A DNA stretch of 64,000 nt, taken from the NCBI RefSeq assembly GCF_014649995.1, contig NZ_BMUC01000005.1, positions 214,641-278,640 on the forward strand, written 5' to 3'. Each line of letters begins with the position of its first letter. Positions within the stretch are counted from its first letter, which is position 1. A program made the position numbers and the translations under genes. This DNA is from Streptomyces griseoflavus. GTDB lineage: Bacteria; Actinomycetota; Actinomycetes; Streptomycetales; Streptomycetaceae. The notes below the pieces were generated by a model, which saw only the letters and a program-made list of their open reading frames with translations, did no database searches and was not told the DNA's origin. Below, piece by piece: positions 17,417-24,424 of this stretch.

Positions 17417-18729
17417 CGGAGCGCGCCCCGGCTCGCGTACACGAGGGCCTCCCAGGCGCCGATGAGCAGCACGAAGTCCTCGGTGTCCCGCGCCGCCTCG
17501 TCCAGCAGCCGCTGCCGGTCCGCCGTCATCCCGCGCGCGAACTCGGCGTACTTCCCGCCCAGTCGCCCGTACGCCTCGGCCACGGTGTCCAGCCGCCGCT
17601 CGTTCTCCGTGCGGTCCAGCCGCACGCTCTCGGCGAGGAACGCCGCGAAGGGCGCGGGGTCGAGCCGGCCGGTATCGTCCAGCAGCGCGTCACCCGCGTC
17701 CGCCATCCGCCGGTAGACGTGATGGAGGTACAGCATCGACAGCAGGAACTTCACGAACCGGGTCTGGTACGCCAGGAACCCGGCGGGGGTGCGGCGCTCC
17801 CCGGTGTAGTAGTTCTCGATGTGCCGGTTGTGCAGGACGCCGGGCAGCGCGGCGTCGTACACGGCGTGGATGAGGAAGTAGTCGCTGCCGATGGTGGCGG
17901 TGGCGGGCGGCAGCGGCAGCCGCTCGTACACGTCCCGGGTGAACGCGATGTTGGACATGTCGACACGCATCGGGTCGACGACCGTCAGCGTCGAGCGGTC
18001 GCCCGCGAAGGGCAGCAGCCCGGCACCCCGGAAGGACTCCGCGGCCAGCTCCCGCCGCTGCTCCGCGGACCAGTGGGCGGGCGCCCACAGGCCGACGACC
18101 TCCTCGTAGACCTCCTTGTCGAGCTCCAGGATGCCGCCGATGTCGACGGAGAGCTCCCCGATGAAGGAGGCGCCCACCATCGACACGGGCCGGTGGTCGA
18201 TCGCGGGGTCGAGGGCCACCTCCGACACCCCGGTGCGGGCGTCGGCGGCCCGCTTGCCGAGGGAGGTCAGCTCGTGGTGCACGGGGTACACGGGCGCGCC
18301 CTCGAAGACCTGGTAGGCGCAGTCGGAGTCGCGCCGGTGCACCGACCGGCAGCCCAGCGCCGCCGCGATCAGGAACGCCCGGTTGGTGCAGGCGCCGTAG
18401 GAGAGCGCGTCCGGGAGCATGAGACCGAGGATCCGCTCCGGCTCCGGGAGCGCGGCCCGCTCGACGGCCCCGCGCAGGACGTCCCGTTGGGCGGACTCGT
18501 CGAGGTGGCGCACGAGGACGTGCGGCACCTCGGGCAGCGCGGCGACCGTCCGGGCGTGGGCCGCCCGGGTCGGCGCGTCGGAGGAGTCGAGGACCAGCAG
18601 CACCACCTCGACGTCGAAGTTCCCCGCGGCGTACGCGGCTTCGGCGCCGACGGCCGTGATGGTCGCGGAGCACTCCCGGTCGGTGGGGAGCGCCAGGCAT
18701 ATCCGGTGCACGTCGTCCCCCCGCTTCAT
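17413..18729 (-). CDS. DUF6271-like protein, possible GT-A-fold transferase
   Basis: 438-residue protein resembling the actinobacterial DUF6271 family. The N-terminal part, RICLALPTDRECSATITAVGAEAA, followed by a beta-alpha pattern and a DxD-like DSD in SVHRRDSDCAYQ (about residues 130-141), looks like a nucleotide-sugar-dependent GT-A fold, but no catalytic role has been shown that I know of. Further conserved stretches: FIGELSVDIGGILELDKEVYEEVVGLWAP and GSDYFLIHAVYDAALPGVLHNRHIENYYTGER. It overlaps both neighbours by 4 nt, so it is stoichiometrically tied to the PhyH oxygenase and decarboxylase. Function unknown. Confidence 0.8.
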   Translation of the reverse strand: MKRGDDVHRICLALPTDRECSATITAVGAEAAYAAGNFDVEVVLLVLDSSDAPTRAAHARTVAALPEVPHVLVRHLDESAQRDVLRGAVERAALPEPERILGLMLPDALSYGACTNRAFLIAAALGCRSVHRRDSDCAYQVFEGAPVYPVHHELTSLGKRAADARTGVSEVALDPAIDHRPVSMVGASFIGELSVDIGGILELDKEVYEEVVGLWAPAHWSAEQRRELAAESFRGAGLLPFAGDRSTLTVVDPMRVDMSNIAFTRDVYERLPLPPATATIGSDYFLIHAVYDAALPGVLHNRHIENYYTGERRTPAGFLAYQTRFVKFLLSMLYLHHVYRRMADAGDALLDDTGRLDPAPFAAFLAESVRLDRTENERRLDTVAEAYGRLGGKYAEFARGMTADRQRLLDEAARDTEDFVLLIGAWEALVYASRGALR

Positions 18730-19751
18730 CGGGTCCGCCCGTGCCAGGCGTCGAGGCCCAGCAGTCTGCGTCCGAGGCCGTCGAGTTCGGCGGGCCCGTA
18801 GCGCAGCGACTCGTGCTTCACCGGGTCGCCGAGCAGGGTCGCGTTCCAGTCGGGCGTGCCGAGTGTGCGCCAGGACTCCACCCGCGAGCGGCGCAGTTCC
18901 TCGTGCTCCTCGAGGGCCGGCATCATCGACAGGTACTGCACCGCCCGCACCCCGTCGGCCGAGGAGTTCGGGGCCACGCCGTGCGCCAGCATCCCGTTGA
19001 AGATCAGCAGGTCGCCCGCCTTCAACCGGGGGCGCACCACCGGGAACTCCGCGGGGTCGGTGCCGGGCCGGATCGGGTCCCGGTCGGCCGGCTGCCCCGT
19101 CCGCCACTCGTCGAACCGGCGGAACAGCTCCGGCGAGCACTGGAAACCGCCGTGGTCGTCCTCGGTGTCGGTGAGCGCGATGATGCCCTGCACCCGCTGT
19201 GGCGGGATGCTCGCCGTGGTGTCCACGTCCCAGTGCAGCTCGATGTCGAAGCCCTCGTCCGCGGGGTCGATCAAGGCACGCGAACGGTTCCTCACATTCG
19301 GCGGGTTGAGGTTGAGGCGGTCCAGGGTGACCCACAACTCCTCGCAGTCCCACACGTCCACGAACGCGTCGTGGACCCGCCGCGACTGCCGGCTGTCCCA
19401 GATCAGCTGGTGGTGGTACGCCTCGACGAAGCCGTAGACGAACAGGTCCCTGTCGAGGTCCGAGCGGAAGGCGCGCTCCTCGTACCAGGTGTCGGGGCGC
19501 TGCGGATCCAGGCCCTGGAACTCCCAGGCGAAGGCGAGCAGTCGCTTGGCGGCGTCGGGGGAGACGGCCTCCCGGACCACCACGTACCCGTGGCTCTGCC
19601 AGGACGCGAACTGCTCCTCGGTGAGCACCCGCAGCGGCAGGTCCTTCCTCAGGTGCCTCAGCTGCGTCCCGGCGAGGTAGGTCTCGCCGTCGGCGCTGAA
19701 GTAGGGGCGCTCGGAGGCGGCGCGGTATAAGAAACGGTGGTTCGTCGTCAT
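18726..19751 (-). CDS. Phytanoyl-CoA dioxygenase (PhyH) family Fe(II)/2-oxoglutarate oxygenase
   Basis: 341-residue non-haem iron oxygenase predicted to hydroxylate an amino acid or small metabolite. Fe ligands are visible: His173-x-Asp175 in LHWDVDTT and distal His257 in GMLAHGVAPNSS, with an Arg shortly after for 2-oxoglutarate. The N-terminus has LTEEQFASWQSHGYVVVREAV, typical of PhyH proteins. ATG 19751 has GGAG 7 nt upstream and is preferred to an in-frame ATG 87 nt earlier, which would add an unconserved tail. First gene of the four-gene operon; a DasR-like site and a TTGACA lie upstream. Confidence 0.88.
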   Translation of the reverse strand: MTTNHRFLYRAASERPYFSADGETYLAGTQLRHLRKDLPLRVLTEEQFASWQSHGYVVVREAVSPDAAKRLLAFAWEFQGLDPQRPDTWYEERAFRSDLDRDLFVYGFVEAYHHQLIWDSRQSRRVHDAFVDVWDCEELWVTLDRLNLNPPNVRNRSRALIDPADEGFDIELHWDVDTTASIPPQRVQGIIALTDTEDDHGGFQCSPELFRRFDEWRTGQPADRDPIRPGTDPAEFPVVRPRLKAGDLLIFNGMLAHGVAPNSSADGVRAVQYLSMMPALEEHEELRRSRVESWRTLGTPDWNATLLGDPVKHESLRYGPAELDGLGRRLLGLDAWHGRTR

Positions 19752-19948
19752 GCGGTACTCCGGAGTTCGGGCTCGCTCACGGCATGCGGACAACAGGGGG
19801 ACGGGCGGACGGCCCGGCCGGTGACCTGTCGGCGTCACGCGGGTCCGCCACGCGGTCCGTCACGGCCGGACGGCGGCGTGCGCGGAGACGGCATCGGGGC
19901 GCGCCCCCGGGGGAGCGCGCCCCGCGCGCCGGGCACGGCGGACGGAAG

Positions 19949-19964
19949 GTGACATCGATGTCAC
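19949..19964. promoter_or_regulatory. Perfect 16-bp palindrome, unknown operator
   Basis: GTGACATCGATGTCAC is fully self-complementary and lies about 200 bp upstream of the PhyH start. It resembles Crp/FNR-type half sites (GTGA/TCAC), but the central spacing is 8 rather than 6 bases, so the binding factor is unclear. Confidence 0.5.
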
Positions 19965-19992
19965 GCGGCGTCCGCGACGGGAAGGCGCCGTG

Positions 19993-20008
19993 AATGGTTC
20001 AGACCATT
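19993..20008. promoter_or_regulatory. DasR-responsive element (dre)-like site before the PhyH operon
   Basis: AATGGTTCAGACCATT matches the published DasR consensus ACTGGTCTAGACCACT, as I recall it, at 12 of 16 positions and keeps the TGGT/ACCA arms. It is located just downstream of the candidate -35/-10, where a bound repressor would block initiation. Confidence 0.5.
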
Positions 20009-20095
20009 GGATGGTGGACCGGCCCCATGCGCCCTGTCAAGAAACGACTTTCCAACTCCCGTATAAATAAATAAGGTTGAACAGGAATCCGCCGG

Positions 20096-20860
20096 TCAGG
20101 GTGTCGGGCGGGTCAGGGTCGCCGTGAACTTGTAGCGCGAGCCGCGGTACACCGAGCGGACCCACTCCACCGGCTTTCCCGTCTCGTCCCGCGCGTGGCG
20201 GGACAGCAGCAGCATCGGCAGCCCCACGTCCGTGCCGAGCAGCCCGGCCTCCCGCGGCGTCGCCGGTGAGGTCTCGATCGTCTCGTCCGCCTCCGCCGGC
20301 CGCACCCCGTACACCTCGGCGAGGGTGGTGTACAGCGAGGTGTAACGGGAGAGGTTGCGCCGCAGGTGGGGAAAGCGACGGGCGGACAGATGGGTCGCCT
20401 CGATCGCCATCGGCTCCCCGCCGGCCAGCCGCAGCCGCTCGATGCGCAGCACCCTGTCCTCCGGCTCCACCTCCAGCAGGGCCGCCAGTTCCGCGTCGGC
20501 GGGGATGTAGCCGATGTCCAGCACCTGCGAGGCCGGACGGAGCCCCTGGGCCCGCATGTCCTCGGTGTACGAGGTGAGCTGGAGCGTCCGGTAGACCTTC
20601 GGGCGGGCGACGAACGTGCCCTTGCCCTGGATGCGGTCCAGCCGGCCCTCGCCCACCAGTTCCTGCAGCGCCCTGCGGACCGTGGTGCGGGAGGTGCGGA
20701 ACTCGACGGCGAGCAGGCGCTCGGCCGGCATCGGGGCGCCCGGCGCGCGCTCGTCGGTCATCTGCAGTAACCGCTGCTTGATGCGGTAGTACTTGGGCAC
20801 GCGGCCGATACGGTCCGGTGCCCCCGTTCCGGCCCGGGCGCTGATGACGTCGGTGCTCAT
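20096..20860 (-). CDS. dasR: DasR-like GntR/HutC-family regulator
   Basis: 254-residue regulator, the same length as S. coelicolor DasR and very similar to it as I remember that sequence. N-terminal winged helix: [48 protein letters not shown]-terminal UTRA effector domain: [62 protein letters not shown]. In DasR this domain binds glucosamine-6-phosphate and N-acetylglucosamine-6-phosphate. It is divergent from a DasABC-like operon, and dre-like sites lie in its own promoter region. Leu31 is encoded by TTA, so translation may depend on the bldA tRNA. Start ATG 20860 matches the known DasR N-terminus (MSTDV). It is either the ortholog or a close paralogue. Confidence 0.88.
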   Translation of the reverse strand: MSTDVISARAGTGAPDRIGRVPKYYRIKQRLLQMTDERAPGAPMPAERLLAVEFRTSRTTVRRALQELVGEGRLDRIQGKGTFVARPKVYRTLQLTSYTEDMRAQGLRPASQVLDIGYIPADAELAALLEVEPEDRVLRIERLRLAGGEPMAIEATHLSARRFPHLRRNLSRYTSLYTTLAEVYGVRPAEADETIETSPATPREAGLLGTDVGLPMLLLSRHARDETGKPVEWVRSVYRGSRYKFTATLTRPTP

Positions 20861-20961
20861 GACCTGCCTTCCGGCTGCGGTGTCCGGCGCGCGGACGGCA
20901 GGGAGCCGGCCGCGGTGCCCGTCGGCGGACGGCCGGGTTCGGCGCCGCACGCTCGGCGGTC

Positions 20962-20973
20962 CCGTTATAACGG
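20962..20973. promoter_or_regulatory. Palindrome containing the probable -10 of the dasR-like gene
   Basis: CCGTTATAACGG is a perfect 12-bp palindrome. On the minus strand it contains TATAAC, a good -10 for the dasR-like gene about 100 nt upstream of its ATG. No matching -35 was placed with confidence; the neighbouring dre-like site at 20985-21000 would lie just upstream of it. Confidence 0.45.
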
Positions 20974-20984
20974 TGAGTTCTCGC

Positions 20985-21000
20985 TTTGGTCTAGTCCAAC
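20985..21000. promoter_or_regulatory. dre-like DasR operator 1
   Basis: TTTGGTCTAGTCCAAC: the core TGGTCTAG-x-CCA matches 11 of 12 core positions of the DasR consensus. It sits upstream of the dasR-like gene and suggests autoregulation. Confidence 0.6.
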
Positions 21001-21082
21001 CCGCGACCCGTCCCCGTTTGGGTGGAGTTCTACGGACCGCCAGGAGCGGCCGAGCCGTTACCCAGGCGTGAGTTCACGACCC

Positions 21083-21133
21083 TTGACAGGGCCATAGGTC
21101 TAGGCCAAGCTCCCCTTGCTGGTCTAAACCATT
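21083..21133 (+). promoter_or_regulatory. dasA promoter with dre-like operators 2 and 3
   Basis: TTGACA at 21083-21088 is a consensus -35 for the dasA operon; a -10 would fall near 21106-21111. Site 2 (21094-21109, core AGGTCTAGGCCA) lies in the spacer between the boxes and site 3 (21118-21133, core TGGTCTAAACCA, 13 of 16 positions) covers the start-site region. This is the arrangement expected for steric repression by a DasR-type protein. Confidence 0.65.
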
Positions 21134-21232
21134 TAGAGGAAGCCGGGTCCCAGCCCCCCGAGCCGTTGCGCCGTTGTCAGGGTCACCGCCGAGGGCGTGG
21201 GTGTGGAAGGCATTCCTGAGGAGGGGTGGCGC

Positions 21233-22510
21233 GTGAAGCGCAAGCTGATAGCCGCGATCGGGGTCGCGGGCATGTTGTTCTCCGTCGCTGCGTGCGGCGG
21301 CGACAGCGGCGACGGCGACAAGAAGGCCGGAGCGGACGGGTACGCCGGCGAGACGCTCACCGTGTGGGTGATGGACGGCTCGTCGCCGGACCAGTGGCAG
21401 AAGGACCTCACCGCCGAGTTCGAGAAGAAGACCAAGGCGAAGGTCAAGTTCGAGATCCAGCAGTGGAACGGCATCCAGCAGAAGCTGACCACCGCGCTGT
21501 CCGAGGAGAACCCGCCGGACGTCTTCGAGATCGGCAACACCCAGACCCCGGCCTACGCCAAGACCGGCGGCCTCGCCGACCTCGCCGACCTCAAGTCCGA
21601 GATCGGCGGCGAGTGGACCGAGTCGCTCAACGAGTCGTCCGTCTTCGAGGGCAAGCAGTACGCCGCGCCCTGGTACTTCGCCAACCGCGTCGTCCTCTAC
21701 AACAAGAAGGTCTGGGCGGACGCCGGTCTCAAGGACACCCCCAAGACCCGCGACGAGTTCTACACCGCGCTCAAGACCATCGGTGACAAGACCGACGCCG
21801 AGCCGATCTACCTGCCCGGCCAGAACTGGTACCACTTCGTCGGCCTCGTCATCGGCGAGGGCGGCGAACTGGTCAAGAAGGACGGCGACAAGTACGTCTC
21901 CAACCTCGACGACCCGAAGGTCGCCGCAGCCACCGAGACGTACAAGAAGTTCCAGGCCCTGTCCAAGGCCCCCAAGGACAAGGACGAGGCCACCCCGCAG
22001 CAGGGCGAGGTCTTCGCCAAGGGCAACGTCGGCGCGTTCATCGGCATGGGCTGGGAAGCCGGCATCGCGATCAAGGCCAACCCGAAGATCGAGCAGGACA
22101 TCGGCTACTTCACCATCCCCGGTGCCGCGGCCGACAAGCCCGAGGGTGTCTTCCTCGGCGGCTCCAACCTCGCCGTCGCCGCCGGCAGCAAGAAGCAGGA
22201 ACTCGCCAAGGAGTTCCTGAAGATCGCCCTCTCCGACCGGTTCGAGGGCCAGCTGGCCAAGCTCAACGGCGTCATCCCCAACAAGGAGTCGCTGCAGAGC
22301 AACCTGCAGGGCAACGCCCCCGCCGAGGCCGCCGCACCGGCCGCCGCCGTCGGCGGCACCACGCCGCTGATCCCCGAGTGGGCCGCGGTCGAGAACGCGC
22401 CCAACCCGATCAAGACGTACCTGACCGCCGTCCTGAACGGCAAGTCCCCGGCCGAAGCCGCCAAGCAGGTCGAGGGCGAGTTCAACAAGCGCCTGGCGCA
22501 GCAGCAGTAG
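21233..22510 (+). CDS. dasA: Amino-sugar ABC transporter substrate-binding lipoprotein (DasA-like)
   Basis: 425-residue extracellular receptor of the CUT1 family. In S. coelicolor DasA binds N,N'-diacetylchitobiose. Signal peptide MKRKLIAAIGVAGMLFSV with lipobox VAAC, lipidated Cys near residue 20. The mature protein has the group-1 pattern LTVWVMDGSSPDQWQKDL, NPPDVFEIGNTQTPAYAK, YAAPWYFANRVVLYNKKVW and VFLGGSNLAVAAGSKKQELAKEFLKI. GTG 21233 has GAGGAGGGG upstream and gives a clean signal peptide. First gene of the operon, controlled by the dre-like sites above. A stem-loop after the stop probably limits readthrough to the permease genes, giving more receptor than channel. Substrate by orthology only. 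Confidence 0.88.
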   Translation: MKRKLIAAIGVAGMLFSVAACGGDSGDGDKKAGADGYAGETLTVWVMDGSSPDQWQKDLTAEFEKKTKAKVKFEIQQWNGIQQKLTTALSEENPPDVFEIGNTQTPAYAKTGGLADLADLKSEIGGEWTESLNESSVFEGKQYAAPWYFANRVVLYNKKVWADAGLKDTPKTRDEFYTALKTIGDKTDAEPIYLPGQNWYHFVGLVIGEGGELVKKDGDKYVSNLDDPKVAAATETYKKFQALSKAPKDKDEATPQQGEVFAKGNVGAFIGMGWEAGIAIKANPKIEQDIGYFTIPGAAADKPEGVFLGGSNLAVAAGSKKQELAKEFLKIALSDRFEGQLAKLNGVIPNKESLQSNLQGNAPAEAAAPAAAVGGTTPLIPEWAAVENAPNPIKTYLTAVLNGKSPAEAAKQVEGEFNKRLAQQQ

Positions 22511-22528
22511 TAGCGCACGCGCTCCGAC

Positions 22529-22566
22529 CGGGGCGGGGGCCGACCGACGCGACGGCCCCCGCCCCG
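22529..22566 (+). terminator. Stem-loop between dasA and dasB, partial terminator or mRNA stabiliser
   Basis: CGGGGCGGGGGCCG (22529-22542), a 10-nt loop, and its exact complement (22553-22566): a 14-bp perfect stem. Such hairpins between binding-protein and permease genes usually attenuate transcription or protect the upstream message. Confidence 0.75.
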
Positions 22567-22598
22567 TGTTGAGCACGCCGAGAAGAAAGATCGCGAGC

Positions 22599-23585
22599 AT
22601 GACCGTGCAGACCGAACGGCCGCACTCCGGCCCTGCGGACGTCCGCAAGGGGGACGACACCGGACCCGGCGGGCCGAAACCGAGAGCCGCGTCGCGCGCC
22701 GGCGCGCTCGCCCCGTACCTCCTGCTGCTGCCCGCCTGCGCGGCCACCGTGCTGCTGCTCGGCTGGCCGCTGCTGAAGGACCTGCTGCTGTCGTTCCAGA
22801 ACCTCAACATGGCGCAGCTGATCCAGCACGTCACCGAGTGGAACGGCTTCGACAACTACAAGGAGGTCCTCACCGGCGAGGACTTCTGGCGGGTCACCCT
22901 CCGCTCCATCCTGTTCACGGCGGTCAACGTCGTCCTGACCATGGTCCTGGGCGCCCTGACCGGTCTGCTGCTCGCCCGCCTCGGCAAGCGGATGCGGCTC
23001 ACTCTGCTGATCGGCCTGGTGCTGGCCTGGGCCATGCCCGTGGTGGCCGCCACCACCGTCTACCAGTGGCTGTTCGCGCAGCGCTTCGGCGTGGTCAACT
23101 GGGTCCTGGACAAGCTCGGCTGGCACTCCATGGCCGACTACAGCTGGACCAGCAGCCAGATGTCGACGTTCTTCGTCGTCACCCTGCTGATCGTGTGGAT
23201 GTCCGTCCCCTTCGTCGCGATCAACCTCTACGCGGCGACCACCACCATCCCCGGCGAACTGTACGAGGCGGCCGCCCTCGACGGCGCCGGCGCCTGGCGC
23301 AGCTTCACCACGGTCACCCTGCCGTTCCTGCGGCCGTTCCTGTACGCCACGACGTTCCTGGAGATCATCTGGATCTTCAAGGCGTTCGTCCAGGTCTTCA
23401 CCTTCAACGGCGGCGGGCCCGACCGGCTCACCGAGATCCTGCCCGTCTACGCCTACGTCGAGGGCGTCGGCAACCAGCACTACGGCATGGGCGCGGCGAT
23501 CGCCGTACTGACCATCCTGATCATGCTCGGCCTGACCGCCTACTACCTCAGGATCGTGCTCAAGCAAGAGGAGGACGAGCTGTGA
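22599..23585 (+). CDS. dasB: ABC transporter permease (DasB-like, MalF family)
   Basis: 328-residue inner-membrane permease of the CUT1 sugar importer. A hydrophilic N-terminus of about 40 residues is followed by six hydrophobic segments. The coupling loop EAAALDGAGAWRSFTTVTLPFLRPF is the canonical EAA motif. It starts after the stem-loop with AGAAAG as ribosome-binding site; an in-frame GTG 33 nt upstream lies at the hairpin and is unlikely. It overlaps the next permease by GTGA. It partners with DasC-like and a shared ATPase; in S. coelicolor the ATPase MsiK is encoded elsewhere, and none is present here either. Confidence 0.92.
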   Translation: MTVQTERPHSGPADVRKGDDTGPGGPKPRAASRAGALAPYLLLLPACAATVLLLGWPLLKDLLLSFQNLNMAQLIQHVTEWNGFDNYKEVLTGEDFWRVTLRSILFTAVNVVLTMVLGALTGLLLARLGKRMRLTLLIGLVLAWAMPVVAATTVYQWLFAQRFGVVNWVLDKLGWHSMADYSWTSSQMSTFFVVTLLIVWMSVPFVAINLYAATTTIPGELYEAAALDGAGAWRSFTTVTLPFLRPFLYATTFLEIIWIFKAFVQVFTFNGGGPDRLTEILPVYAYVEGVGNQHYGMGAAIAVLTILIMLGLTAYYLRIVLKQEEDEL

Positions 23586-24415
23586 AGCGCTCGCTCTTCG
23601 GCCGCGTGTGGCCCAACGCCACGGCCGTCGTCGTGTTCATCGCCTGCGTCTTCCCCGTGTACTGGATGTTCGCCACGGCCCTGAAGCCGACCGGCGACAT
23701 CATCGCGGAGAACCCGGTGTGGTTCCCCACGAACGTCACGTTCGAGCACTTCAGGACCGCGACCGACGCCGACCACTTCTGGACCTACGTCCGCAACTCG
23801 CTGACCGTCACCTGCCTGGCCGTGGTGTTCTCGCTGATCATCGCGCTGGCCGGCTCCTTCGCCCTGGCGCGGATGCGGTTCAAGGGGCGGCGCGGCTTCG
23901 TCATCGGCTTCATGCTGGCCCAGATGGCGCCCTGGGAGGTCATGGTCATCGCGATCTACATGATCGTGCGGGACGCCTCCATGCTGAACAGCCTGGTGCC
24001 GCTCACGGCCTTCTACATGATGATGATCCTGCCCTTCACCCTCCTGACGCTGCGCGGCTTCGTCGCCGCCGTGCCGAAGGAGCTGGAGGAGTCGGCGATG
24101 GTCGACGGCTGCACCCGCGGCCAGGCGTTCCGCCGGGTCATCCTGCCGCTGCTCGCGCCGGGCCTGATGTCCACGTCCATGTTCGGCTTCATCACCGCGT
24201 GGAACGAGTTCCCCCTCGTCCTGGTGCTCAGCAAGGAATCCGGCGGTGCGCAGACCCTGCCGCTGTGGCTGTCCAGCTTCCAGACCCAGTTCGGCAACGA
24301 CTGGGGCGCGACCATGGCCGCCTCCTCCCTGTTCGCCATCCCGATCCTGATCCTCTTCGTCTTCCTGCAGCGCAGGGCCGTCAGCGGCCTCACCGCGGGC
24401 GCAGTGAAGGGATAA
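23582..24415 (+). CDS. dasC: ABC transporter permease (DasC-like, MalG family)
   Basis: 277-residue second permease of the amino-sugar importer, six membrane segments, coupling loop EESAMVDGCTRGQAFRRVILP and the C-terminal sequence QTQFGNDWGATMAASSLFAIP typical of MalG-type proteins. GTG 23582 overlaps the DasB stop by 4 nt. No ATPase gene follows, fitting a CUT1 system energised by a multitasking MsiK ATPase encoded at another locus (known for Streptomyces). Confidence 0.92.
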   Translation: MKRSLFGRVWPNATAVVVFIACVFPVYWMFATALKPTGDIIAENPVWFPTNVTFEHFRTATDADHFWTYVRNSLTVTCLAVVFSLIIALAGSFALARMRFKGRRGFVIGFMLAQMAPWEVMVIAIYMIVRDASMLNSLVPLTAFYMMMILPFTLLTLRGFVAAVPKELEESAMVDGCTRGQAFRRVILPLLAPGLMSTSMFGFITAWNEFPLVLVLSKESGGAQTLPLWLSSFQTQFGNDWGATMAASSLFAIPILILFVFLQRRAVSGLTAGAVKG

Positions 24416-24424
24416 CGCCACCCG

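Larger units (their letters stand above)
19752..20095 (-). promoter_or_regulatory. Promoter region of the PhyH operon
   Basis: 344 bp between the dasR-like stop and the PhyH start, markedly AT-richer near 20044-20085 (TATAAATAAATAAGG). On the minus strand TTGACA at 20040-20035 is followed after 17-18 bp by weak -10 candidates near 20017-20011. A DasR-like operator lies immediately downstream at 20008-19993, and a perfect 16-bp palindrome at 19949-19964. No gene is present. Confidence 0.5.

Noticed and set aside
19949-19964. Crp binding site
   Set aside because: Arms fit GTGA/TCAC, but the centre is 8 bases rather than the 6 expected, so assignment to Crp is not justified.
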